NCBI GenBank assembly: GCA_903903985.1
Contig: CAIVAT010000057.1
Span: 186,001 to 250,000 of the forward strand
Source: an uncultured Bacteroidales bacterium
Lineage (GTDB): Bacteria; Bacteroidota; Bacteroidia; Bacteroidales; FEN-979
Reading direction: 5' to 3'
DNA: 64,000 nt
Positions 40,522 to 48,277 of the stretch are shown one piece after another (within the stretch, counting starts at the first letter, position 1; every line of letters begins with the position of its first letter). The translations under genes and the position numbers were made by a program. The notes below the pieces were generated by a model. The model ran no database searches and had not been told where the DNA came from. It saw only the letters and a program-made list of their open reading frames with translations.

Positions 40522-42189
40522 ATGCAAATAACCTGGAAACAATTCGAACGGTATTGGTATATTTTCTCGCTTGGAGTAACCATTGCCTCGCTTCCATTTT
40601 CCAAGCTCGGGCTAAGCATCGGCCAGATGATGATGGCGGGAGGCTGGATCGTGGAGCGGTATGATGCTGGCAAATTAAGATCTTCCCTGGCCGGACGATC
40701 AACCCTGAAGAAAGTGCTGCGCATCCTCCCGCTTTCAGTCTACCTGCTTTTTGAAAGCATTGTTAAAGGGTTTAAACAATTTTCCAGGAATAAACCGGCA
40801 ATGCTGTTCAGTTCGATCCTGCTGATGCACTGCATCGGACTGTTTTTCACCACCGATTTCGACTATGCCATCAAAGATATAAGGACCAAATTCCCGATAT
40901 TTTTATTGCCATTGGTCCTATCTACATCCCGGGCATTTGATAAAAAAACATTTTACCGGTTCATGATGCTTTTTGTCCTCGCCGTCCTGATACGGTCGGT
41001 ATGGAATACATGGATGATCGCAACCCATCATTTCATCGACATCCGGGATGTTTCACGCAATGTATCTCACATCATCTTCAGTTTGCTGCTCAGCCTTAGT
41101 ATTTTCACCCTTTTGTTTTTTCTGTTTAAGCGAAACCTTTTTCATTCCTGGCAAAAGGGGATCATGCTGCTCTGCCTGGTTTGGTTTCTGGTGTATATCA
41201 TCAAATCACAATCCATTACCGGGCTATCCATCACCCTGATCACCCTGTTTGTCATGGTATCCATCCTGATCTTCAAAACAAAGAACCGGTACCTGAAGGC
41301 AACCTTCATCCTGATTATCCTGTTTGTGCCGCTCAGCCTGTTCTTTTCATTGCGGTCAATCATCAGGGATTATTACCATGTGAACCCGGTGGATTTTACC
41401 AAACTCGAAAAAACCACCACCCGGGGCAATCCATATATCCATAATATTCATGCCACGCAAACCGAAAACGGGAATTACCTGTGGATTTACATTCAATGGG
41501 ACGAGATGCGCAGTGCCTGGAACAAGCGCAGCAGGATCCCTTTCGACAGCCTGAACCTCAAATCGGCTCCGGTTGCTTTCACGGTTGTACGGTACCTGAC
41601 CTCCCTGGGGTGGAGAAAAGATGCCGACGCAATCGAAAAGCTGAAACCCGACGACATCAATGCCATTGAAAAGGGGGTTGCAAATCAAATTTTCCTCAGG
41701 GATTTCGGAGTGCGTGGACGGATTTATGAATTTCTTTGGGGATTTGACAACTACCGCGAAACCGGCAATCCAACGGGTTCTACGCTTATGCAGCGCCTTG
41801 AATTCTGGAAAGCCTCCATCGGGATCATTCAGGAGAACTGGCTCACCGGTGTCGGCACGGGAGATATGAATATTGCCTTTAGGGACCAATATGAAAAAAT
41901 GCATACAAAACTATCGCCCGACCAGCGATGGCGTTCCCATAACCAGTTTCTGTCCATTTTCATTGGTTTCGGGATTGCCGGCCTGCTGTGGTTTTTATTG
42001 TCCCTCTTTTATCCGCCGGTGATGCTGCATCGCCTTGATGATTATTTTTTCCTGGTATTCCTGATTATTTCCGTATCATCCATGTTCACCGGGGATACCA
42101 TTGAATCTCAAACCGGTGTATCGTTTTTTGCCATTTTTTATACGCTTTTTCTTTTTGCCCGGAAGGAGAAAGACACCTTATTAACCTAA
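40522..42189 (+). CDS. O-antigen ligase (Wzy_C/WaaL-like) membrane protein
   Basis: A 555-residue membrane protein with about ten spans and a large periplasmic loop (about residues 290-450, starting SIIRDYYHVNPVDFTKLEKT). The family motif region appears after the loop: GVGTGDMNIAFRDQYEKMH, then RWRSHNQFLSIFIGFGIAGLLWF, where the His of HNQFL is the conserved ligase/polymerase residue. WaaL/Wzy-like proteins join or polymerise glycan chains at the periplasmic face. The ATG at 40522 is preferred over a TTG five codons upstream. It is 79 bp after the GT2 gene and 19 bp before the lipid kinase gene. Confidence 0.88.
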   Translation: MQITWKQFERYWYIFSLGVTIASLPFSKLGLSIGQMMMAGGWIVERYDAGKLRSSLAGRSTLKKVLRILPLSVYLLFESIVKGFKQFSRNKPAMLFSSILLMHCIGLFFTTDFDYAIKDIRTKFPIFLLPLVLSTSRAFDKKTFYRFMMLFVLAVLIRSVWNTWMIATHHFIDIRDVSRNVSHIIFSLLLSLSIFTLLFFLFKRNLFHSWQKGIMLLCLVWFLVYIIKSQSITGLSITLITLFVMVSILIFKTKNRYLKATFILIILFVPLSLFFSLRSIIRDYYHVNPVDFTKLEKTTTRGNPYIHNIHATQTENGNYLWIYIQWDEMRSAWNKRSRIPFDSLNLKSAPVAFTVVRYLTSLGWRKDADAIEKLKPDDINAIEKGVANQIFLRDFGVRGRIYEFLWGFDNYRETGNPTGSTLMQRLEFWKASIGIIQENWLTGVGTGDMNIAFRDQYEKMHTKLSPDQRWRSHNQFLSIFIGFGIAGLLWFLLSLFYPPVMLHRLDDYFFLVFLIISVSSMFTGDTIESQTGVSFFAIFYTLFLFARKEKDTLLT

Positions 42190-42208
42190 GACATTTAACG
42201 ACCATCCC

Positions 42209-43150
42209 ATGCTAAACGAATCCACCGAGAAATGGCTCATGATTGTAAATCCCAATGCCGGGGTAAAAAAAGGCACGAAAGACTGGCCCAAAATTCTCCG
42301 GATCCTCAGAGATGAAAAAGTCGATTTCGATTTCAAACTCACCGCAAACCGTGGGCATGCTACCCGGCTGGCTGCAGAATCCATTGTAAAAGGATGCCGG
42401 AATATTTGTGTGGTTGGAGGAGATGGAACCCTGAACGAGGTACTCAACGGGGTCATGGTCCAGCCTGATGTTGAAACATCAGGAGTAACTCTCGCCATGA
42501 TCCCGGTTGGAACAGGGAACGACTGGTGCCGCATGTTTGATATTCCGTTTGACTACCTGAAGGCTGTCCGCCTGCTGAAGCGAAAGCAAACCTTTTTACA
42601 GGATGCGGGGAAGGTGACCTACTATCACAAAGACGACCAGGTGAATCGTTACTTCATGAATGTGGCAGGAATGGGCTATGATGCCCTGGTGGCAAAGAAA
42701 ACCAACATGCTGAAAGAAAAAGGACTGGGCGGGCCGCTTACCTATATGTATTTTGTTTTTGCGAGCCTGTTTCAGTATAAATTTATCGAAGCCGTTATTG
42801 AAGTTGATGGAAAGATGGCCTTCAGGGGTGAAATATTTTCAATGAATGTTGGCATCTGCAAATACAATGGCGGGGGAATGATGCAGGTTCCCTATGCCAT
42901 CCCCGATGATGGATTGCTTGATGTCACCCTGATTAAAAAGACCTCGAAATGGATGGTGGTGCGGTATGCCAGAAAGCTTTTTGACGGCTCACTGGTTGAC
43001 CTTCCGATGGTTGCGACGTTTAAAGGGGAAAATATCCGGATCAGGTCGACCGGAAAAGTATTTCTTGAAACCGACGGGGAATCGCTGGGGCATACGCCGT
43101 TTACCTTTGAGATCCTGCCGAAGAGTATCCGTATTGTGACGGGAAAATAG
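42209..43150 (+). CDS. diacylglycerol kinase-family lipid kinase (YegS/DagK-like)
   Basis: A 313-residue lipid kinase. The catalytic motif VVGGDGTLNEVLNGVM and PVGTGNDWCRMF are clear, as is the beta-sandwich part with MNVAGMGYDALVAKKTN, MNVGICKYNGGGMMQVPYAIPDDGLLDVTLI (in parts) and FLETDGESLGHTPF. It phosphorylates diacylglycerol or a related lipid in the inner membrane and may recycle lipids released in envelope synthesis. A palindromic element follows the stop codon by 4 bp and could shape the 3' end of the transcript. Confidence 0.92.
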   Translation: MLNESTEKWLMIVNPNAGVKKGTKDWPKILRILRDEKVDFDFKLTANRGHATRLAAESIVKGCRNICVVGGDGTLNEVLNGVMVQPDVETSGVTLAMIPVGTGNDWCRMFDIPFDYLKAVRLLKRKQTFLQDAGKVTYYHKDDQVNRYFMNVAGMGYDALVAKKTNMLKEKGLGGPLTYMYFVFASLFQYKFIEAVIEVDGKMAFRGEIFSMNVGICKYNGGGMMQVPYAIPDDGLLDVTLIKKTSKWMVVRYARKLFDGSLVDLPMVATFKGENIRIRSTGKVFLETDGESLGHTPFTFEILPKSIRIVTGK

Positions 43151-43154
43151 ATGA

Positions 43155-43192
43155 CCTCACCCCCCGGCCCCCTCTCCCGCGGGAGAGGGGAA
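43155..43192. repeat. stand-alone palindromic element after the lipid kinase gene
   Basis: Starts CCTCACCCCCCGGCCC and contains a perfect 22-bp palindrome with arms CCCCTCTCCCG and its complement at 43169-43190. It matches the DUF559-flanking repeats in layout (CCTCAxCCCCCGxCCCC lead followed by stem). There is no T-run on either side, so it is not a standard terminator. Confidence 0.85.
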
Positions 43193-43211
43193 TATCATTG
43201 ATTTTTATCCA

Positions 43212-43231
43212 AACCCCGAAGGGGTGACAGG
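43212..43231. repeat. small hairpin (ACCCCGAAGGGGT), intergenic
   Basis: A 5-bp stem with a GAA loop in the convergent gap between the lipid kinase and ispG genes, 20 bp after the larger palindrome. It may serve as a weak terminator or be another dispersed repeat; only one copy is seen in the window. Confidence 0.35.
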
Positions 43232-43262
43232 ATGAAATCATTAGATAAAATCGCAGATCCGA

Positions 43263-44441
43263 TTAAATTGTGGCCTCATCCACCCAATCCCCCGACTCCC
43301 TGATCAGTTCGATCATGGCTTCCACCGCCAGGGATTCATCAATATTTTTTCTGACCAGCTTTTGCCCTTTGTAAAGATGGATTTTGCCACTGCCGGCGCC
43401 GACGAACCCATAATGTGCATCGGCCATTTCACCGGGGCCATTCACCACGCAACCCATCACGGCGATCTTTAATCCTTTCAGGTGGGATGTTTTGGACTGT
43501 ATGTTCTTCAGGGCCTCCTGTATGTTGTACTGGGTCCGTCCGCACGACGGGCAGGCGATGAATTCCGTTTTGGTGATGCGCACGCCTGCCGACTGAAGGA
43601 TGCTGTATGCGGCAGGAATTTCGGCTTCGGGATCTTCGGTCAGCGACACCCTGATGGTATCTCCGATCCCATCGGCCAGCAGGCTGCCTATTCCGATGGC
43701 TGATTTAATCCTTCCATCCTCACCCGCGCCGGCTTCCGTCACTCCCAGGTGGATTGGATAATTCATGCCGGCTTCATGCATCTTTTCGGCCAGAAGCCGG
43801 TTTGCGGCAATCATCATCCTGATGTTGCTTGCTTTTATTGAGAAAACAAGATCGTGAAAAGAGTGGCTTTCGCAGATCCGGGCAAATTCAAGTGCCGACT
43901 CAGCCATGCCGAGGGGCGTATCGCCATAAAGGTTCATGATCCTTTCTGAAAGCGAACCATGGTTTACCCCGATGCGGATCGCGGTGCCATGTTCCCTGCA
44001 GATCTTCAACAGCGGGGAGAGCCGGTCGGAGATCAGTTCAAGGGCAACGCCGGGATCATTTGCATGTGACGCGTGACGCGTGACGCGTTTCGGAAGATAG
44101 TTCCCGGGGTTGATACGGACTTTTTCTGCAATGGTGGATGCAACTTCCGCGATTTCTGCTTTAAAGTGCACATCGGCAATGATGGGTGTTTTGTATCCCT
44201 GGCGGCGGAGCGCGTTTTTAATTTCACGCAGGTTTTCAGTTTCCTTCATATAGGGAACAGCGATGCGCACATATTCGCATCCTGCTTCAATCATGCGGAT
44301 GGCCTGCGAAACGGTCGATCGGGTGTCGAGCGTATCCGTGTTGGTCATCGACTGAACACGAACAGGGTTATCGCCACCCAGCGGAACATGGCCTATGTTA
44401 ACTACCCTGGTCTGAAATCTATAAGGATTTTCTGATGACAT
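43263..44441 (-). CDS. ispG: 4-hydroxy-3-methylbut-2-enyl diphosphate synthase, short (two-domain) form
   Basis: A 392-residue IspG (GcpE). The TIM barrel part has PLGGDNPVRVQSMTNTDTLD, IADVHFKAEIA, KVRINPGNY, GVNHGSLSERI, and LGVTEAGAGEDGRIKSA; the iron-sulfur part has ACPSCGRTQYNIQ, MGCVVNGPGEMADAHYGFVG. It reduces methylerythritol cyclodiphosphate in the isoprenoid (MEP) pathway. The sequence is of the Bacteroidota/plant type (SLTEDPEAEIPAA), yet the extra middle domain of about 220 residues usual in that type is missing: after EIPAAYSILQSAGVR the sequence goes straight to TKTEFIACPSCGR. Residues RVTRHASH after NPGNYLPK are encoded by a heptamer array (44066-44087), an apparent insertion. 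Confidence 0.93.
   Translation of the reverse strand: MSSENPYRFQTRVVNIGHVPLGGDNPVRVQSMTNTDTLDTRSTVSQAIRMIEAGCEYVRIAVPYMKETENLREIKNALRRQGYKTPIIADVHFKAEIAEVASTIAEKVRINPGNYLPKRVTRHASHANDPGVALELISDRLSPLLKICREHGTAIRIGVNHGSLSERIMNLYGDTPLGMAESALEFARICESHSFHDLVFSIKASNIRMMIAANRLLAEKMHEAGMNYPIHLGVTEAGAGEDGRIKSAIGIGSLLADGIGDTIRVSLTEDPEAEIPAAYSILQSAGVRITKTEFIACPSCGRTQYNIQEALKNIQSKTSHLKGLKIAVMGCVVNGPGEMADAHYGFVGAGSGKIHLYKGQKLVRKNIDESLAVEAMIELIRESGDWVDEATI
44066..44087 (+). repeat. heptamer tandem array (3 units, GTGACGC) inside ispG
   Basis: Three perfect copies of GTGACGC plus one base. On the ispG strand it encodes RVTRHASH, directly after the conserved NPGNY segment. The 21-bp length preserves the frame. 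Confidence 0.85.
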
Positions 44442-44460
44442 TGTTTATGGATATAAAATT

Positions 44461-45195
44461 TTAATGCAACCCTTTGACCCTCGGCTTTCCGGCAACAAAA
44501 TCCTTCAGGTAAAACGGTTCAAAGTAAGCAAGGCTTTCATATTCCTGTCCCCGGAACTTGTTAACCGCAAGAGGGCCCATGAAGCGTGCAGAAGCTTTGA
44601 AATCATCAATGAACAGGGCGTTCGGATGATTTCCCAGCGTGGATTTGCATTTAGATGCTCCTTCACCGCCAAAAACCACCAAATGGTCTGCCAGAAATTC
44701 CTGGAAAGAGAACGCATCAATGATTTCAGCCCGCACTTCCCGTACCTCCTGATCATCCTGATCATAGACTGCGCTGTACACCTCCATGCGGCGGGCATCG
44801 ATCATGGGGCAGAACAGGATATTTGATTTTTGATTTATGTTATTGCCAACCGCTTTGAAATCTGAAATTTGAAATTTGAGATTAATTCCCACCGCCATGG
44901 CCTGTAATGTCGGCACGGCGATCATGGGTTTGCCGAGCGCATAGCATAATCCTTTGGAAACAGCAACACCGATTCGCAGCCCGGTGAATGATCCCGGCCC
45001 CATGCTTACAGCGATGACATCCAGATCGCCCAGTCCGGCAGCAGAGGATTTTACAAGTTCACCGATAAAAGTTGTGAGCATGGAGGAATGTACATTCCGT
45101 TCGGAAGATTCTTTGATCCCAAGAAGTGTTTCATCACGGAAAAGCGCGACAGAACAAACTTCGGTGGCAGTTTCAATACAAAGGATGAGCGCCAT
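44461..45195 (-). CDS. tsaB: tRNA t6A37 threonylcarbamoyltransferase partner TsaB
   Basis: A 244-residue ASKHA-fold protein. It begins ALILCIETATEVCSVALF, then VSMGPGSFTGLRIGVAVSKGLCYALGKPMIAV (in parts) and CPMIDARRMEVYSAVYD, all TsaB hallmarks. TsaB supports TsaD in making the universal t6A modification of tRNA. Between AVGI and ILFCPMID about 25 residues (NLKFQISDFKAVGNNINQKS) replace a normally shorter loop; they are encoded by a heptamer array (44854-44881) and a second A/T-rich repeat (44821-44839). The gene ends 19 bp upstream of ispG and starts 3 bp after the HlyD-type gene. Confidence 0.94.
   Translation of the reverse strand: MALILCIETATEVCSVALFRDETLLGIKESSERNVHSSMLTTFIGELVKSSAAGLGDLDVIAVSMGPGSFTGLRIGVAVSKGLCYALGKPMIAVPTLQAMAVGINLKFQISDFKAVGNNINQKSNILFCPMIDARRMEVYSAVYDQDDQEVREVRAEIIDAFSFQEFLADHLVVFGGEGASKCKSTLGNHPNALFIDDFKASARFMGPLAVNKFRGQEYESLAYFEPFYLKDFVAGKPRVKGLH
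44854..44881 (+). repeat. heptamer tandem array (4 units, TTTGAAA type) inside tsaB
   Basis: Four 7-mers: TTTGAAA, TCTGAAA, TTTGAAA, TTTGAGA. On the tsaB strand this encodes NLKFQISDFK. Nearby 44821-44839 is also internally repetitive (TTGATTT twice). Confidence 0.75.
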
Positions 45196-45198
45196 GCA

Positions 45199-46584
45199 CT
45201 ACTTATCTTTATCCTTGGTAAACAGGTCTTTTTTATCGACCTTTTTCACCTTGTCGCCGTCGTTGAGGATTTTCGATACTGCACTGTAGGGGGCTGTGAT
45301 GATTTCATCACCCACTTTCAACCCGCTGGTGATCTGGATATAGGTATTGTCCTGGATGCCTGTTTTAACGTTTATTTTTTTAGCAATGCCATCACTCAGG
45401 ATAAATACGCACTCCTGGATCTTTTCATTTTTCTTTGAAGTGGTAACAACCTCAACGTCCTGATCACTCTCTTCTTTTTTTGGCTTCTTTTTTTCATTGA
45501 GCTTGTCGAGGCTGTCTTTTGTGATCCTGGTGGTGACAGCCTGTATGGGGACCGTCACCGTATTTTCAGCGGTTTCTGTTTGAATTTCAACGGTGCACGA
45601 CATTCCGGGGCGGAAAGGAGAGTAATTGATCTCTTTTCCGACCAGCAGGTCTTTGTAAAAGTCTTTCAGGATGTGAATTTTTACATTGAAGTTGGTCACC
45701 TGGTCAACACTGACACCGGTAGTATTGGCGGAGGTGGCGATTTCCGTAACAATGCCTTTGAATTTCCGGTTCAGGTAGGCATCAACTTCTATCAGCGCCG
45801 TATCACCCATACTCACCCTGACGATATCGTTCTCGTTGACCTGCACCTGTGCTTCCATCTCATTGAGGTTGGCAATGCGCATTATTTCCGTACCGCTCGA
45901 GAACTGTGAGGCACCGGTAACTCTTTCCCCCTGCAACACGCTCAGTTTCGAAACAGTACCATCGTTTGGCGCAAATATCGCTGTGCGCGTCAGGTCTTCT
46001 TTGGATCGTTTCAGTGCAGCTTCCGAATTTTTCACCATGAACTCCGAAGCCTTGATATCTTCCTCTCCGGCAGTCACCTGCGCCTGTGCCACCTGGAATG
46101 CTGATTTTGACTGATCATATTCCGCCTTGGAGATCACATTCTGCTGGAACAATTTTTCCTGGCGGTCGAAATTGAGTTTTGCATTGTCAAATTGAGCCTT
46201 GAGTTGCGCAAGCCGTGCTTTTGAATTTGCAAGGTTGGCTTTCTGGGTATTTACCGAGGCTTCACTCTGATCGAACTGGGAAATATAGATCTCCGGATCG
46301 ATTTTTGCGAGCAGGTCGCCTTTTTTTACCTGGTTTCCCTCTTTCACATACAATTCCACCACTTCACCGGAAATATAAGGACTGATCTTGATGTCCTTTT
46401 CGGGCTGGATCTTGCCGTTGGATGACACCGACTGGATGATGGTCCTTTTCATCACCTTTTCCGTGGAGACGTTGGTTGCGTCGGTTCCCTTGCCTTTGAG
46501 TACGGCAGCAACTACAATGATGGCTACTACTGCAACGATGGCAATAATAATCCACATCTTCTTTTTTGAAATTTTCCTGGTCAT
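45199..46584 (-). CDS. periplasmic adaptor (HlyD/MacA/RND membrane fusion protein)
   Basis: A 461-residue adaptor with one N-terminal span (about residues 11-30). A lipoyl-like half (IQPEKDIKISPYISGEVVEL), a long coiled-coil hairpin (about 105-215, KAEYDQSKSAFQVAQAQV and similar), the second lipoyl half (FAPNDGTVSKLSVLQGERV) and beta-barrel and membrane-proximal domains follow. The C terminus is rich in Lys/Asp. Such proteins bridge an inner-membrane transporter to TolC. The TolC gene is 18 bp upstream in the same transcript, but no MacB-type ATPase/permease gene accompanies them; tsaB and ispG follow. Confidence 0.9.
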   Translation of the reverse strand: MTRKISKKKMWIIIAIVAVVAIIVVAAVLKGKGTDATNVSTEKVMKRTIIQSVSSNGKIQPEKDIKISPYISGEVVELYVKEGNQVKKGDLLAKIDPEIYISQFDQSEASVNTQKANLANSKARLAQLKAQFDNAKLNFDRQEKLFQQNVISKAEYDQSKSAFQVAQAQVTAGEEDIKASEFMVKNSEAALKRSKEDLTRTAIFAPNDGTVSKLSVLQGERVTGASQFSSGTEIMRIANLNEMEAQVQVNENDIVRVSMGDTALIEVDAYLNRKFKGIVTEIATSANTTGVSVDQVTNFNVKIHILKDFYKDLLVGKEINYSPFRPGMSCTVEIQTETAENTVTVPIQAVTTRITKDSLDKLNEKKKPKKEESDQDVEVVTTSKKNEKIQECVFILSDGIAKKINVKTGIQDNTYIQITSGLKVGDEIITAPYSAVSKILNDGDKVKKVDKKDLFTKDKDK

Positions 46585-46602
46585 TGAAAAATGTGTTATT
46601 GG

Positions 46603-48057
46603 TTATTCCCGGTCAATCTTGATGGGGTTCCCCATGTAGAAGTCGAGAATGGTCGTTTTGAATATAAAATCATATTTGGCCTGGAGCAATTGCGATTCAG
46701 CCAGGGTAAGGTCTTTCTTGGTATTGTTGTAATCGAAGGAGGTCATGACGCCAACGTCGAACTTCTGTTGTGCATATTTGAATGCTTCAGCCTGTGCGTT
46801 GACCTTTTCCTTTGATGCGGAATATTTCTCCAGGGCAGAGGAAGCGTCGGCAAAGGCCTGTTCAATGAGCTTGCGCAGATCGCGTGTTTGAATTCCAAGG
46901 TCAAGTTCGGCCTGTGATTTTTGAATTTTTGCCTGGCTGATGGCCGTTCGGCCCGACCACCCGTTGAAAATCGGGATGTTCAGGTAAAAACCCACCGTCT
47001 GGTTGCTGTTATCCCTCAACTGGTCGGTGAAAGACTTTGTGCGATACGAATAGTTGAGCTGATCGATGACCACTTTTTCTTTGGAAGGAACGGTATAGCC
47101 CACCGTGTCGTGACTGATATAAGGGGACACGTTGGGATCTATTTGCTGTGCAACCCCCGAGTATCCTGTCCCCCAGGAGCCGCTCAGTGAAAGTACCGGT
47201 TGCACATATCCCCTGGCAATGGCGAGTCTTTTTTGCGCAATGTCAACACGGAGTTCAGCGCTTTTAATCTCGGGCCTTGTTTTCAGGGCATGATCGAAGA
47301 TGATCTCCGCATTGATTTTTTCTTTCGGGGCCTGGACCTCTTTGAGCATGGGTTTCTCAACCTTGAAGTCCTGCGTTACCGGAATGTCGATCAGTTGTTG
47401 CAGGGAAAGATTCGAAATATACAACCTGTTTTCGGCAGTCACCACATTCAGTTGCTCGGTTGCTTTCTGGGCCAGGATGTTCAGCAAATCGCCCCTGGCA
47501 GAAGAGCCGGCTTCCACCATTTTCTCCATGCGTTCCGCCTGGGAGACGGTTATCCGGAGCTGCTCTTTTGCAACATCCAGCAATTCCAGGTTGAATAAAA
47601 TATCAAGGTAGTACCCTGCTACTGAAAGAGAGATGTTGTTTTTGATCACATCCAGGTCGTATTTGCTTGCCAGCAGGTTGATTTTATTCGCTTTATAGGT
47701 ATTTAATTTTTGAAGTCCGCCAAAAAGGGTGACGTTGCTGGAGATATAAAAGTTGTTTGAGCGGACGGTGTTCGTTGCAAAAGTGTTGGTGTACTGGTCG
47801 ACGGTTTGTCCGTAATTCCAGATATTGGAACCATTGGCATTGAGGTTTGGCAGCATGGTCAGGCCGCTTTGAAGTAAAACATCCTTGTTATTCTCAACCG
47901 TGAACAATTGTTTGTTGATATCCAGGTTATTTTCCAGGGCATAATTGATACAATCTTCCAGGGTCCAAATTTTCTGGGCCTGCACCATGCCTGAAATTCC
48001 TAAAAAAGCAAAAAACAAAAAGGCGATCCGCCAGAACTTAAAATGATACGCTTGCAT
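46603..48057 (-). CDS. TolC-family outer membrane efflux protein
   Basis: A 484-residue protein with a signal peptide (residues 1-28, ending MVQAQ) and the TolC internal duplication: two halves each with a beta-strand segment and long helices (NKQLFTVENNKDVLLQSGLTMLPNLNANGSNIW and IAQKRLAIARGYVQPVLSLSGSWGTGY, each in parts). It forms the outer-membrane channel for the HlyD-type adaptor encoded next. An upstream in-frame TTG at 48063 is possible; the ATG at 48057 is preferred. Confidence 0.92.
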   Translation of the reverse strand: MQAYHFKFWRIAFLFFAFLGISGMVQAQKIWTLEDCINYALENNLDINKQLFTVENNKDVLLQSGLTMLPNLNANGSNIWNYGQTVDQYTNTFATNTVRSNNFYISSNVTLFGGLQKLNTYKANKINLLASKYDLDVIKNNISLSVAGYYLDILFNLELLDVAKEQLRITVSQAERMEKMVEAGSSARGDLLNILAQKATEQLNVVTAENRLYISNLSLQQLIDIPVTQDFKVEKPMLKEVQAPKEKINAEIIFDHALKTRPEIKSAELRVDIAQKRLAIARGYVQPVLSLSGSWGTGYSGVAQQIDPNVSPYISHDTVGYTVPSKEKVVIDQLNYSYRTKSFTDQLRDNSNQTVGFYLNIPIFNGWSGRTAISQAKIQKSQAELDLGIQTRDLRKLIEQAFADASSALEKYSASKEKVNAQAEAFKYAQQKFDVGVMTSFDYNNTKKDLTLAESQLLQAKYDFIFKTTILDFYMGNPIKIDRE

Positions 48058-48080
48058 TTTCAAGGGTTTTTAAAAGAGTT

Positions 48081-48088
48081 CAAAAGTA
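48081..48088 (-). promoter_or_regulatory. -7 box (TACTTTTG) of the tolC operon
   Basis: On the minus strand TACTTTTG fits the consensus, 23 bp before the ATG at 48057. No -33 TTTG at 19 nt. Confidence 0.5.
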
Positions 48089-48151
48089 GTGATTTTACCT
48101 TTCATAAAGGCATTAAGACGAAGATTTTCTTGTTTGGTTACAAACCATGAT

Positions 48152-48182
48152 TTTCCAAATTCAATATTATTTTCTATTTTTG
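48152..48182 (+). promoter_or_regulatory. promoter of the atp operon (-33 TTTC, -7 TATTTTTG)
   Basis: TATTTTTG at 48175-48182 fits TAnnTTTG and TTTC at 48152-48155 (one mismatch) lies exactly 19 nt upstream. The leader would be about 90 nt before atpB at 48278. Confidence 0.55.
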
Positions 48183-48277
48183 CATTGAATATACCCTGGC
48201 TGATTGCGTACCGGATGTTTTTAATTTGATCACCATCCGGAGTTCAGCAGCCGGCACAAAACATTTGAAGAGGATTC

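Noticed and set aside
43155-43192. Rho-independent terminator of the lipid kinase gene
   Set aside because: The stem is strong but there is no T-run after it in either direction, and homologous elements occur inside coding regions.
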